64,000 bases of DNA from Cyclina sinensis. Its lineage: Eukaryota > Mollusca > Bivalvia > Venerida > Veneridae. This document shows positions 10,812 through 25,800 of this stretch, in pieces. Numbering within the stretch: the first letter of the stretch is position 1; each line of letters opens with the position of its first letter. Location of the stretch: assembly GCA_012932295.1 (NCBI GenBank), contig JAAONU010000016.1:46655241-46719240 (forward strand). Reading direction: 5' to 3'. The notes beneath the pieces are model-generated. The model was not told the DNA's origin. It made no database searches and saw only the letters and a program-made list of their open reading frames with translations. The position numbers and the translations under genes were made by a program.

Positions 10812-13800
10812 GTATTTTATGTAATTGCTTTCCTATGATAAGCTGAGAAAAATATAATCAATAGATTATAAAATAGTTCAACGACATTTGTGTTAGTTCA
10901 TTCATGTTTAGGACTTTTCTTCTTTATTTCCAACCACCAATTCGAAAATCAGATTTGTTACCTGTAAAAGGTAAGAAAATTCATTCATTGATGGCAAAGT
11001 CTTAGTGATTTGTTTGTTGTATTTAAACTGTTTTTAGGTTTATTTGTGCCATGTAACAGTTGTATTTTACAAATTTTTATTATGTACAGTCATTAAATAA
11101 GAAGTTCACAACAAGAGGGGAATGGTTGCATGTTGCCCATTTGTGTCTTAATTTTTAAGAAGACTCATTTCTTCCAAAAACTATCACTTGTGACTTCTGG
11201 TTGATAAATCATATACACAGTGAGTCAGAAAATACTTTTCAAAAGTTTTGGTCAGAAATTTCTGCAAATAGGCATTCAGGTTGTAAAAAATGGCTGAATC
11301 AGATTTTGCTCGTTATCTAGAAAACATTGATTATCTCCCTTAGTCTTAAAGAAAGCTTATTAATAATTCTAATTACAGTAGTTTTTTTTGCAGAAGATTT
11401 TGTTTCTTTTGAAGTGTGTGGAAGATTTAATCCACCAGTCAGGAAACTGAAAATGAAAATATTTACATAATTTCTCAAGTTCTGAAAGTTTATTATCTGC
11501 AGTGAACTTTTGCTATAGAGAACAAGTTAACTTAATTATTTCAAACTTATGCAAAAATCAGCAATTTTAAAGACTACATATAGAACAAAAAAGTCCGCCA
11601 TTAAGACTTATTAAATATTAAGAGCTTTTTTGACTAGTCCATTAAGTTAAACTGTACTTGATAGTTTGCAAATCAATTAAGGTCAATACTATTGGACATT
11701 GCACAGGCAATGGTGAATGTGGTGAATAACATTTTTGATTTCAGTAGAGAAGATAACGAATTACTTTGAATCTTACGTAAAATATCTTACTCTTAATCAA
11801 TGATGAGGGGGCATATAGTTTTGCAGATGTTGGTCAGTCGGTAGGCACTTTTGGTTTCCAGTCAATATCTAGAGAACCTTGGACCCACCTTCCTCAGAGA
11901 TGGTATGTAGGTTGGTCATGACTAGTAGATGACCCTGATAGTTTTTCAGGTCAAAGGTGAAGATCACAGTGACCTTGAATAGCAATATGATTTCCGATCA
12001 ATAACTATAGAACGCTTGGTCCCAGCTCCTCAAAACTTCATGGCTGCCTCTAGGGATAAGGCACTGGTTGGTGTGGGGGGGGGGGGGGGGGGGGGTTCTA
12101 ACAAGTTTTGACCATTACTAAACCAAACTAAGTATCCTAGCATTGTACTATCCTAGCACAGTACCAACTCCCTTTGATCTTATTGGTACAAAAACAGGTC
12201 AGGTAAAATAGGTAGATGTCGTACTTCTATCTTTTGAATGTAGTTTGTTAACAGTCATTATTTATAATATTTATATTTCAATGTTGTATTTCAGACACAT
12301 GTAAACATGTCATTAATATTCCTTCATTTACAAAATGTCAAGAAGAAAAAAGGAAGAGGATGTTTGTTTTTATGTACTTAATAAAGTCATTACCAACGTC
12401 ACAACAAAGAATTTACAACATCTTTTTTATTTTTTTCAATGTTTGATGGCAAAAACCATCAATTTTTCAGCATTGTTGGACATTAAAGTGATTTTTTTGG
12501 CACACTAGACCTTAAGACTAGTACACCTCTAAGATGACATATGATGTTAAATAATATTGTAATTAATATAAATTTTTTGGTCTCCACTGTTACTTTTTGA
12601 CAAGACCAGTACAATTTAAAAGTTCATATCATTTTCCTTATACTTTATACCAAGAAAGTTTTTGTTAGTCTGTACAAGGTCTCTAGATTTATAAAAATAC
12701 CAGTACATACATGTAAGAAGTTTATCAACAGCAAACTAACTTCAACTCAAAACTTTAATTATAACATTGAAGAAGATATAAGTATTTGCTACAGTGTAAA
12801 ATGAAGTAAGAATTTAGTATTGGTGCTGTGGTCTGTAGGTCAAGGTCACTGTGAAACCAGTTTGACCTTGACATTATCAGCAAGGTCATTAAGGTAAAAT
12901 ATAAAGTGCAAGTAAAAAATTGTCAATGCATGTATTTTGACAGTCAACTAAAACAAATTTTAGGGAAACATTAGAAAGATGTATAGAAAGACAATTTACA
13001 GTGTCAAGGTCATCATCTGTAAATGAAATGCTCTACGATAATCCACTTAAATGTTGTTACTTTTTTTACTTACAGGAATGGAATGGCTGAATGTTTCTCA
13101 GCCCATCAGCTTCAAAGATAAACTAAAGGGCAAAATAGTTGTTCTTGACTTTTTCACATACTGCTGTGTAAACTGTATGCATATTTTACCTGACCTTGAA
13201 GAACTAGAAAAGAAATTCTCTATACAAGATGGTGTTGCTGTAATTGGAGTGCATTCAGCAAAGTTTGAGAATGAGAAAGTATCTGCCAATATTCTTAGTG
13301 CAGTTCTTCGATACAACATTCATCATCCGGTAATAAATGACAATGCTGCCACGCTGTGGTCAGAACTTCAGATCGCCTGCTGGCCAACTTTGGTCATTGT
13401 AGGCCCATCAGGTCAATTTTTGTACCAGCTTGTAGGTGAAGGTCATCGTCAGAGGTTAATAGACTTTGTCAAGGTTGCCAGAGAGTACTTCATTGAGAAA
13501 GGGGAGATAACCAATCATGACTTACCCATCAGACCGGAACAAGTACCGCCTTCTCCACTGAGTTTTCCAGGAAAGGTAACATTGCTTTTTAAGAGAATCT
13601 TACACTTCACTTTATGCATATTAAATACTTCAAATTACATAACAAAGCTTGAAATATCTGATGAAAATGTTTAAGAAAGATAAAACCACAAAGTTTTACC
13701 TTTATTTGTTGGATATACTTGACATTTAGACATGATATTGGTAATCTGTGCACATATCTTAGTTACCTTTAAAATCCCATCACTGTTCAAAAACTGTCAT

Positions 13801-16800
13801 TTTGATTACATCAGATGGGTCTTTGGATTTCGGTACTGTGTTGATATTGTAACTTGCACAACATCAGATAATTACTTTTGTATACTCCCTGAGAATTTAA
13901 CAAATTTTCATTTGAGATTTCTAAAGAGGAATAATCATTGCCATATTATCAAACATTGGTTTATTCATTATAAAGTGTGTACACAATATCTGAAGACACA
14001 ATAAACACATGAGTTACAGCCACTGACTCACAGAATTTAGCTGATTTTATTTTCTTTAAAATTTAAGAGAAATTAATATACTGTGGAAAAAACAATATTA
14101 CGCTTATTTACACCATGAAAACTGAAAACATAAATTTGATTTCACCAGGATTCGAACCCATGCCCTTTCGGTTAGTGAAATGAAGAGCGGCAATCTACAC
14201 CACTGAGCCACAGAGACTAGTTATTAGGATTTGTCAAAATCAATAATTTAAATAAAGTATCTAAACCCATGACTCAGACGGGGTAAATTTTTTACGGATA
14301 AAAGTGTGTAAAACTTTATATTGTGTATATTGCACAGCTAGAATATCTAGATGTATAAACTTTTTGTCTTGTTTTTGCATTGTTGACCCACCGGTGAGTC
14401 AGTCACTTTGAAGGCCCAGTTTCACTTATAAAGATAAAATATGCTAAAATAACAAGGTTTACATCTGTATTATGACTATTCTTCTATGGAGCATTATTAA
14501 AACAGCTGATTACAATTCCATCTCAACATATGTACAGGAAACACCAACGGTTTTACAAACTTTATGATACTTCAGCCTTTTGCAAATTAGCTATGGTCAT
14601 GTGAGTAGTCACGAAAACCTAGGCAGACCTATATTTATCACAAACATCACGAATGTGCAAGGTCTGTTATAAATTTAGATGCTCATTTGAAGAATAATTG
14701 AAGCACGTGTAAATGCTATTATTTTTGTACATACATTTTCAAGTTATTAAACATAATCTTTAAATAACCATCTCTTTTTCTCAGCAATTTATTTGGAAGA
14801 ATTATTACTTCATGACTGAGCATGGTATAAATAAAGTTTGTTATGAAATTCAAAATGGTCCTATTTATAAAGTTTACTTTTATTTTCGTAGTTTGGCTTT
14901 GAAAGCTACAAACATATTAAATGCAAGTTTCTTAAATACATTTTATTTGTTAGCGTGTATACAATCTCAGTGAGAATACATGACTGTTACTCTTTAGAAC
15001 TTTTGTTTTAAAATGCTCCATTCTGATTGGACTGCTGAGCATTGAAAATTTTAATCATAATATATTTTTGATAATGGTTTCAAATTTTATAAACGTTTAG
15101 TTTCAAATACTTACAATAATTAATCAAAATTTGTATTTCATGTATTACATGTTACTAGGGCATTTTTAATTCATCATTAAACGAAAAAAAAAATATGGCA
15201 CAAAACAAGAACTATACTTTTATGGTTTGTTTGAAACGATACATTTGTCTTTAGATTGTTCGCACGAGTGTGTTATGTTTTCCAGTGCAATGTTGTTTTT
15301 AGCAAGATAAATTACAATATTACTGACCCCATAACAATGTGTTAATTTCTGTTACATCAGATTATATTGTCTTCATGCTATTTTGTTGTAAAATATTATA
15401 TAAATGTCAGATACGCATTTCAAATTCATTTTATATTGTGCCAGTTAGTAAAATTATACGATGTTTTAATGTTACTTATAACAAAAGCGATTAAAGGCAT
15501 ATTGCAGAGTTATGTCTGGCAATGTCTGAGGCCATTTTTCATCTTGATATAATGAGTGACAGAAATACCAGTAATTGTGACTATAATAATTAAATACATA
15601 CTATAAATCAACATTTTTTCTACATTTTTTCCACCATCATGGTGGTAAATTTCTTCAGATAACTTTGTAAGCAAATATGACTTGTAACGAAATATATGTG
15701 TCAGATCATTAGTCAGTCCTTTATAACAGCATTAATTTTGCAACATTTATATAAGATGGTCTCAACAGTTTTGAAAGAATGTTTACTTAGATTTACTAGA
15801 ATATTACATGGTACATAGGATTTTTTTAAGAATTTTACGTTTTCAAATAAAGTGCTGGTTTACAATTTTTGGCAATTAGTCACATATTAGAGCAGTTTCA
15901 TGCAGTCATTGTCAGAGGCAGCTGACTGGATTTGAATTCAAAACCTCAGTCAATTCAGGAGAAAAAAATATAAATTAAAAAAAAGTTGGTTGTGTTTTAA
16001 AAATTACAAACAGCTGTGAAACTATTTGCTTTGAAAATTCTTACCTGAAGTTGTCAGTTGGGAAAATGAAAATTGTTTGTGTTATGTTAAGAGAGACTTT
16101 CTACTGTATTTTTTGTGCCATTTTTATAGAACTTAGAAAAACCATAATGTCACATTTCTAATACACTCCAGTTTGCTATATACTGTTGTGACAGCTGCCC
16201 TCAGATGAACATCCGTATACTTGCTTGTTCCTGTGCTGGTGCATAAAACCTTGTCACATTTATGACAGACCACTTGTTGTTTGATGAAAACCTTAAAATG
16301 GAAAATACTGACTCATATGGTAGTCATTTTCAAAATTATTCAGCAAATCAGAATTTTAGATCTATTGTTGTTGGCTCTGGTCTCTAACATATGATATGGA
16401 GATTTTCTTGCCCTAGAGGAACTTCTGTCCTTTTCATAATGATGCAGTTGCATCTGAATGGTATTCAAACCAATGTCTGATATTAGTAAACCAGTGCTCT
16501 ACACCACTCAAATCAAAGAATGGATTCCCTGTTGCAGATGTCAGTAAAGTGAAACAACTGTCAAAAAGTTAATTTAAAAAAGTTGAGAGTCAGTGGCAAA
16601 ATAAAAGGGTTGGTAAGGATAGAAATGAGTAATTTTGTGATACCTGACAGATCCAGTCATGAAGAATTGAGAGGTGTTTATTATATGTTAAGCTCTGCTT
16701 AATGTGCTGTACTTGAAGACTTATCTTTTGTGCCAAGTGGATGGACCCTCAGTTTTGCCAAAAAAAAAAAATATTTTTGCATAGGAGCGAGGATTAATGG

Positions 16801-19800
16801 TTTGTCAGCAGCCATCTCAAAGCTTGTAGGCATCTGACATGAACATGACTTAAATGACCCTGTGAAGTTTTCCAAGTTATTCCAGCTAACTAAAGTAGTT
16901 TTTTTTTCATCATACATTAAAAGATATATTTGTTTTCTCTTAATGGACATGGCATTATTGTACAGGTTTTTTGACAGAACTAAAAACCTGATATACAGTT
17001 AGGTACTTAAAAAAACTGCAGAAGACTTGCATATGTTTCTTTGGTGTACCTGTTAGTTGTTGAGCTCCAGTCCAGGTTGCAGTGTTGCCTAGCAACAACA
17101 GTGGTGTGAAAGACAACAATTCAGGGACCACAAATTTGTAAGTAGAGGTTACTGTGTCATTTTAAACTGTATTATGTAAATAAATTGTCCTACCATCTTG
17201 TCCCAGCATTATATAGCTTCTAAGTAAACCTCTCTTTCAGGTGTACATGAGTGATGATGGTAAAACTGTGGTTGTTTCTGATAGCGGACATCATAGATTG
17301 ATTGTTGCCGACAGTAATGGACATGTCAAGGTATGTGTGTAGTTAATGTCATTACAAAACACGAACAGACATGTTATACAAGTTATATGTGCTGATTTAC
17401 ATATGAAGTCCATTATGATTGACACCAGAAGGGGTTGAAATTCTCTCATTGATTCAGAAAGTCTGATGTGTTTTTAACCTGTTTGTGCTAAATTATGTCA
17501 AAGTTAAATCAGATGACAAATTTATAATTTTTGTCAAAATTTTATTGGAACAACTTTTTTTTTATATGTAAATACAAAACTTGTCATGAAAGCATACAAA
17601 ATTAATCAAGATGTCTTTGCCACAGAGATACAGCACCACAGAAAAAACACTGAATTAGAACAATTACATGTAAGTGAGGCTATAAATTTTAAGATAGTAA
17701 TTTTGACAAAAGTCAAAATTTACAAAATTTCTCAGTCAACTTCCTTCCTATCAAAAGACCTCCTTCAGAAAAAAAAAAATTAAAACAAAGAAATTTAATA
17801 AAGCACAGCCTTTTGATGTTATGAAAAGGAAAAACAGAAAGTAAATATATTATATAGGAAAAGTCATACTCAGGAGCAAGATGATGCATCATTCATTCAG
17901 TCAGTCAGTCAGTCTCTGAGATATGTTGTGCAGTATGAAATATGCCTTTGTTTTGTAAGTATATATTGAATATTAATATATTATCAATATGAAGAATACC
18001 ATAAGTTACAGGCCAAACAAGGTGTTTACAAGAAAGTCTCTGTTATTGTGACAAATTAGGTCATAAAAACATTAACCAATCCCACTAATCATGCAAATTT
18101 AGCAAAATTAAGGGAATACAGAGGCTTCAGTTGAAAGCAATTTTGTGTTAATATACTGTATAGCTAAGTGACAGCTTTCCTTTGGTCTGACACGGAAAAA
18201 GGTATAAAATTGCTTTATATCATATATAAATGACAAAAAAACTGATATATTTAGCTGGTCAACATAGCTTCAGTCATTTTTATGTGTTCAGAATAAGTAT
18301 AAATTGTCGGGAAAATGTTTGAGAACATGGTTGAAAGTTTTAACATTTCATGACATACTACTTTATTTTAGGAATGTTTTTAGTGAATGTTTGAACGTTC
18401 AGACTGGATGCCGAATGTTCGAATATATTTTGGGTATTCACACCTCTGGCTAGACAACCATAAACATGTGTTGTCTAATGTTGGTGGCCTGTATTTTTAG
18501 CAATTGTCACCTACAATGGGTAGACTAGAAGATAGATAGAAGAATGTGAGATTTAGAGTGTCTAATTATGGGCCAAACTTGGAGACAGAGTGATTGTGTC
18601 ACAGGAAGGAAATGTGTCAGTCAATTGTTGGGGATAACCCGTTCTAAATTTATGTTGGCCTTATTTTTGGTTTGAGATATTCTCTCGAAGAATGTTCTAA
18701 CAATTCAGATCTACATAGCCGATAATCAATAAAAATGCAAATTATTCTAGCCATTATTTTGCATTAGTTCTCAATGTTTTTCTTTTCGACCTTCTAAGTA
18801 TAAAATTAATTTAAAACAAATGGGGAATTATCCAATACAGATACTGATCATGCAAATTTAGCGAAAGTGAATACCGGATATCGAGAAATACATTGTGTGT
18901 CAGTGAATTGGAAACACTAAGATGTTAACGTGATAACTTTGTCGAGAAGTTCAGTGAAAAGTTTGTGATTTTTAAGAATGAGTTATTGGAACGTTGGAAA
19001 AATTGATCCAAACATTTGAATGCTAAACTGAACGGATTTTGCCATTCCTACTGTATTTAGACGTGTTCTTAAATTGCATGTTTTTGTTGTTGTTGTTTTT
19101 CCACTTCAGTGTCTTTATATTTTTAAATTTTATCCTAGTTTCTTTGTATGCAAGAATCAAAAGTAACCCCAGAGTTATTTAGAGTCAGCAGTTGAAGCCC
19201 AGTTATAGACCTTTCTTTTTTAGCTCACCTGTCACTTAGTGACAGAGTGAGCTTTTCTGATCACCTTTTGTCCGTCGTCCATCATCCGTCCGTCCTCAAT
19301 TAGTTTGTTAACACTCTAGTGGTCACATTTTTGCCTCAATTGTCATGAAACTTGGTCAGGATGTTTGTCTCATTAATATCTCGGATGAGTTCGAACATGG
19401 GTTATCAGGGTTGGAAAACTAGGTCACAGAGCCCAAATATAGAAAAACCTTGTTAACACTCTAGAGGCTACTTTTTCAGACCAAATATCCTGGAAATGTG
19501 TCAGAAAGGTTCTGTTGATGATTTGTAGCTCAAGTTCAAATATGGGTCATCTGGGTTCAAAAACTAGGTCACAGAGCCCAAAAATTGAAAAATCTTGTTA
19601 ACAGTCTAGAGGTTACATTTTCAGCCCAAATAATCTGAAAATTTGTCAGAAAAATTGCTTTGACGATTTCTAGGTCAAGTTCAAAAATGGGTCATCTGGG
19701 ATCAAAAACTAGGTCACAGAGCCCAAAAATAGAAAAATCTTGTTAACAGTCTAGAGGTTACATTTTCAGCCCAAATAATCTGGAAATTTGTCAGAAAGGT

Positions 19801-22800
19801 TGCTTTGATGATTTCTAGGTCAAGTTCAAATATGGGTCATCTGGGTTCAAAAACTAGGTCACAGAGCCCAAAAATTGAAAAATCTTGTTAACAGTCTAGA
19901 GGTTACATTTTCAGCCCAAATAATCTGAAAATTTGTCAGAAAAATTGCTTTGACGATTTCTAGGTCAAGTTCAAAAATGGGTCATCTGGGATCAAAAACT
20001 AGGTCACAGAGCCCAAAAATAGAAAAATCTTGTTAACAGTCTAGAGGTTACATTTTCAGCCCAAATAATCTGGAAATTTGTCAGAAAGGTTGCTTTGATG
20101 ATTTCTAGGTCAAGTTCAAATATGGGTCATCTGGGGTCAAAAACTAGGTCACAGAGCCCAAATATTGAAAAACCTTGTTAACACTCTAGAGGTAACATTT
20201 TTAGACCAAATAATCTGGAAATTTGTCAGGAATGTTGCTTCTATGATTTCTAGCTCAAGTTCGAATATGGGTCATCTGTGTTCAAAAACTAGGTCAGAGA
20301 GCCCAAAAATAGAAAAATCTTGTTAACACTCTAGAGGCTACTTTTTCAGCCCAAATAATCTGGAAATTTGTCAGAAAGGTTGCCTTAAGGATTTCTGGAT
20401 CATATTAGAATATGGGTCATCTGGGGTCACAAACTAGGTCACAGAGCTCAAATATGGAAAAAAACTTGTTAAAACTCTAGAGGTAACATTTTAATTCCAA
20501 ACTAACCTGGAAAATTGTCAGAAAGCTTAATTCTATGGTTTCTAGCTCAAGTTTGAATATCGGTCATCTGGAGTCGAAAACTAGGTCACAGAGCCCAAAT
20601 ATCGAAAAACTTTGTAAACACTCTAGAGGCTACATTTTCAGTCCAAATGTCCTTGAAATTTGTCAGAAAGGTCGCTTTGATAATTTATAGCTCCAGTTTG
20701 GATATGGGTTATCTGGGGTCAAAAACTAGGTCACAGAGCCTAAATATCGAAAAACCTTGTTAACACTCTAGAGGCTACTTTTTCAGTCCAAATATCCTGG
20801 AAACTTGTCAGAGAGATTGTTTCGATAATTTCTAGCTCGAGTTCGAATATGGGACATCTAGGTAAAAAAACTAGGTCATAGAGCCCAAATATGGGAAAAC
20901 CTTGTTAACACTCAAGAGGTAACATTTTCAGTACAAATAACCTTGAAATTTGTCAAAGAGATTGTTTCAATAATTTCTAGGTCAGGTTCGAATATGGGTC
21001 ATCTAGGGTCAATTAACCAGGTCCATAGCAACTTTGTTAAAAGCAGTCATACTCGGGTGAGCGATACAGGGCCATCATGGCCCTCTTGTATGAAATTAGT
21101 ATTATTACCAGCAGAAAAATTGTTCTTGTCTTGTTAAGGGAGGTCACATTTAATTGCACATGACTTTACACCCATGAAAAGTTTGATGTTAACATGGACT
21201 ATGCAAATTTCTTTCTGTCCTTGACCAGAGCATGTTTTTAAACAATCTGGTCTTAATCCTCTCTGCTAACCATAGGGACATACAGACGACACTCTGATTT
21301 GGTAAATAAGCCATTTGTATTTACTTTCAAGTTTTATTTTATCCCATGGTTACTTACAAAATTAAAGACGTACAGTATAGTATAGCTATCAAGGCCACTT
21401 TATTTTAAAATCACAAGAAAAATCAGCAATGTTTAAGAAACCAAAAAAGTCAAGAACAAAGAAGGATGCTATTAAGACCAATTCATTATCAAGACCACCA
21501 TTTTGTCTGGTCTTATTGGCAGAACTTCACTATAGAATGATGGTTTGGCTGTTGGTGCTCAGGTGATCTGAAATTCGTTAAGACTGTAAACTTGCTTGAC
21601 TGTTGTTGTTTTTTTTTTGAAGCAAAGTTAAAATAGATGTTGACTGATGTACAGCCAGTGGCCTGTGCTGGCATTTCCCATTTCACATTCTATATTTATC
21701 CTGAAGAGGAAAGTGCAATATATTTCACTGAGCAAAAGTGGAATGGTTCTTTATTTATATATTTACAAACTTGCACTTTCACCCCACAGTTTACACATCA
21801 ACTGATAATTCACCATTCAAAAAGAATTTTTGTCAGACAAGTACAGAGCGATATACTTAATTTTGAAATACAGCCAGACTATAATTATGACTGATTATTT
21901 AATAAATAAAGTAAGAGGGAATTAAAGTAAACAGTTATATCCTTTGAAATGGATGTGAAAAGCTTTTCACTTTTATCTGTTAATCTGCTGTCTCATTATA
22001 ATGACAGATACTTGTTGTAGGGATTTTAAAATGCAGTAAGTGTTAGCTCCACTGGCACTTGATAGACAACACTGCTTGACATTTAGTGGTCTTACACCTA
22101 TGAACCTGTACACTCTGACATTAGAACATGATTATTTAACATTTGAGTTATCTTCCAGGGCATAGGTGTAACACTACTAAATTTAAGTTGAACACCAGCG
22201 GTTAGCTTATAAAATTGTTCTGTAATGTTGATTTCCAGAGGGCATGCAGTCTAAAGGAAGGGGAAAACACTAGTCCTCCATTTTATATTTAATTCATGAA
22301 TTACAGCTACCATCATTTAAAGCTTGATGTTAGTTCAGTATGAATCCACTAATTCTTTTTCCTGTTAATTCAATATAAACCAAAGACATATTTGCCATCC
22401 AAATACAGTATGAACCCATTAAAAGGTTTGCCCTGTTTACTCAATATGAACCCATGACATATTTTCCCTGTTAACTCAATAAAGCCATGACATATCTCCC
22501 CTGGTAACTCCATATGAACCCATGACATATTTGCACTGTTAACGCAGTATGAACCCACGACATATTTTTCCTGGTAACTCCATATCAACTCATGACATAT
22601 TTGTGCTGGTAACTCAGTATGATTTTTTTGTTTTAGTGGGGTTTAATGCCAGTTTTAACTGCTAAGGCCATTATCCCAGGCGGTCAGTCCACCTAACCAG
22701 TGTTCCTGGGTATCCAAACCAGTTTACTAACCAATTTCTCCACAAGTGACTGACTACTTCCTCACTTGCTTCAGAGGTGAGGGACAAATGAGACAAATCG

Positions 22801-25800
22801 TCACATATAGACACATTGTCTGAGATCAGTTATCACAGGGAAATTTTGCCAGCCCTGATGGGGATTGAACCAGGATCATCAGGATTGACAATCCGATGCT
22901 CTATCGGTTGAGCTAGCCAGGCTGGCTTAACTCAGTATGAACTCAGTGACATATTTGCCCTGGTAACTCAATATGAACTCTTGACATATTTTCCCTGTTT
23001 ACTCAGTATGAACCCATGACATATTTGCCCTGGTAACTCCATATGAATCCAGGACATGCTATGGTAATTTCACATGAAACCATAACATATTTGCCCTTTT
23101 TACTCAGTATCAACCCATGACATATTTTACTCAGTATGAATCCATGACATGTTTGCTCATTTTACTCAGTATGAATCCATGACATTTTTGCCCTGGTAAC
23201 TCCATATGAACCTGTGACATATACACCCTGTTTACTTAGTATGAAACCATGACATATTTGCCCTTGTAACTCCATATGAACCGATGACATATTTGCCCTG
23301 GTAACTTCATATGAAACCATGACATATTTGCCCTGTTTACTCAGTATGAACCCATGATGTATTTGCCCATTTTACTCAGTATGAACCCTTTACATATTTG
23401 CACTGTTAATTTAATATGAACCCATGAAATTTTTTTTGCTACGAATCAGAACTAAATTTAGGCACATATCCTTTACCAGATTTTAATATTGAAGACAGAA
23501 TGGAAAAAAATAACTAAGTCATTGTCTATCATAATTTTTATTATGAACAGTTCCCTTACATTTAACAGTTAAATACTCAATAACATAAATAGAATCAACA
23601 GTGAACAATTCTAAAACAGGAAATTAATTTACAATTAAAAATATATGTTTACAGCATTTTGGACAGTCTGTCATTTATATGTTGATGTGAAAATGTGAAT
23701 GATATACATGAAAAATGTTTTTAACAGTTTACAAAATTGACACACAAGAGCAACATCATAAATTTTAAAATCAGTGTCATCTGACTGTTTAATTCTGTAT
23801 TAACAGTGTACCTTCTTTTGAGAATTTTTCTTGATTTTTAAAAAGTACTGTTTTTCGTTGTTCTTTTTTCCCCGTTATTACGTTTGAAGTGAAAATGCTT
23901 ATTTTATAGTTCTCCTTGCTTCTCAGGAGAGAAAACTCATTGCACAAAGGATTTAGAAGCATACGGGAAGCATACGGGAAATTGGTCAAGTCTTGAAGGT
24001 ATCACAGTCTGTATATCAACTGTACCAGAATCTTCTGTGAAGTTTTACTAAAGCATCGTTCTTTCTTGGTGTTAGTTGAAATTTAACTTTATTTGATGAT
24101 CAGGATAAAAATTTTCAGCTCTGCCTTTCTGAATTGAAATGCTGGTTACCAAACAATGAGACAATATGTCTCAGTAATTCTTTTGGTTCATTCTTAAAGT
24201 CTTTTGGTTCTTTTGCTAATCTTTTTCTTATTTTGTTGCTCTACAGTCTCAGAGCTCACCTCCGCTTACAACAAATTCTTGTTTTAAGTAGTTACCACTT
24301 AACTCAGATGTGCGTCCATTAAAATCCGAACATATCCATTCCACTCATTGCCATCATACTAGCAGGATTCATAATTCCCGAGTTTGAAGAACTACCACTT
24401 GTCGAACCTGGCATAGATAGGCCACCAGGGAAAGTCATACCAGAAGGTAAATTAAATGCTGGCGAAGAGCCTGATTGGCTGTTAGATGCAGCCATTAAAC
24501 TTGCAAGAAAATTACTCTGTGATGCCGCTAATGATGGAGGTTTTGTTGATGTTGTTGGAGGTGCTGGTGTTGCCGGTGATTTTGAAGCAACAGCTGAATT
24601 ATTGTTTTGAGAAGCTACAAAATTGGCGAGTGCTGCACGGGCTGAGGCTGCAGCACGAGCTGTGGCAGCAGCGCTGTTGACGTCTGATGTTGATGATGCT
24701 GGTGATTCAAACTGGTGAACCTGAACCTGCATTGTTAAAGGCGTTACTCATGAAAAACAATCCAGCATTTTCAACAAAAGCACCAGCCATATTTCTAGAC
24801 TGCATCCATTGGAGAGACCTTTGGAAAATGTAATTTTCAATTTGCTCATTTGTTGCCTCCCCTGGCACCCCGGGAACTTTGATCTTCAAGTCCTTAGCAA
24901 TACCCTGCATAATTGTAATATAAGGGATCATTTTAGCAGCATTGATTGGAAGACCGCCATCACTACTGTAGAGAACCATCAAACCTGGATTTACGTTCGC
25001 CTCAGGCCCAACAATGGTCTTAACAAGGTTGTTAAGGACCATTAATTCTGACCCACTCAGTTCTATTGTCCCCATGGCAAGGGTCATCAGAGGGTCATTC
25101 ATCGCTGAGCCCATGATCAGGTTCGGCATCATTGAGCTCATCATACTTGAGCTGAAACTTCCCATACCGCCCATTCCCGACATCATTGCCGGACTCATGG
25201 ACCCAAACATGCCTGAGCCCATGGAGGACATCATTGGGTTCATTGATCCAAACATGTTAGACATGCCGGATAGACCTGAGAATTGGCATTGTCCTGAAAT
25301 ACAAATATATTATAATTTTTTTCATATTTTTACTCTTAACTTGTTGACTATAGGTGATTTATTGTTAGTGTTATCATTTCATTATACAATTTTTATAGAT
25401 TTTTTTAAACTAATAAGATGAGCAAAGTCAAACTTTTCCCATTAAGTTTAATTGAAATTGAACATAAAAAAAAATGAGGGTAATTTGCTACAGATCTGAA
25501 GAGTAAAAAATAAACATTAAGGAGATTTTACAGAGCAAAACATCAGAAATCTTGCTTGTATTAAAGCTAACTAATTACTGTGTTTGATTTTTTTTTGTAT
25601 TACTCAATATTTGTTTTTGAAATGACACTTACAGATATTCACTTTTTTTGAGAGAGTAAATTTATCACACTGCTAAAGATTCAAAAGAAAATTCACAAGC
25701 TGTCAGAAATTGACAGGCAGTGATGTTTTGATAGAATTCTTAAAGCTTTTGTAAAAAAATTTCTTTCCATACAGAAATTGAAATATTCATTAGAAAATAT

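Noticed and set aside
13576..13674. Extension of the thioredoxin ORF past 13575
   Set aside because: Read-through into intron 2. The AAG|GTAACA donor and continuity with the exon at 17241 fix the boundary.
24486..25421. Plus-strand frames opposite the Met-rich exon
   Set aside because: Shadows of the minus-strand gene; repeated CAT/ATC codons keep them open.
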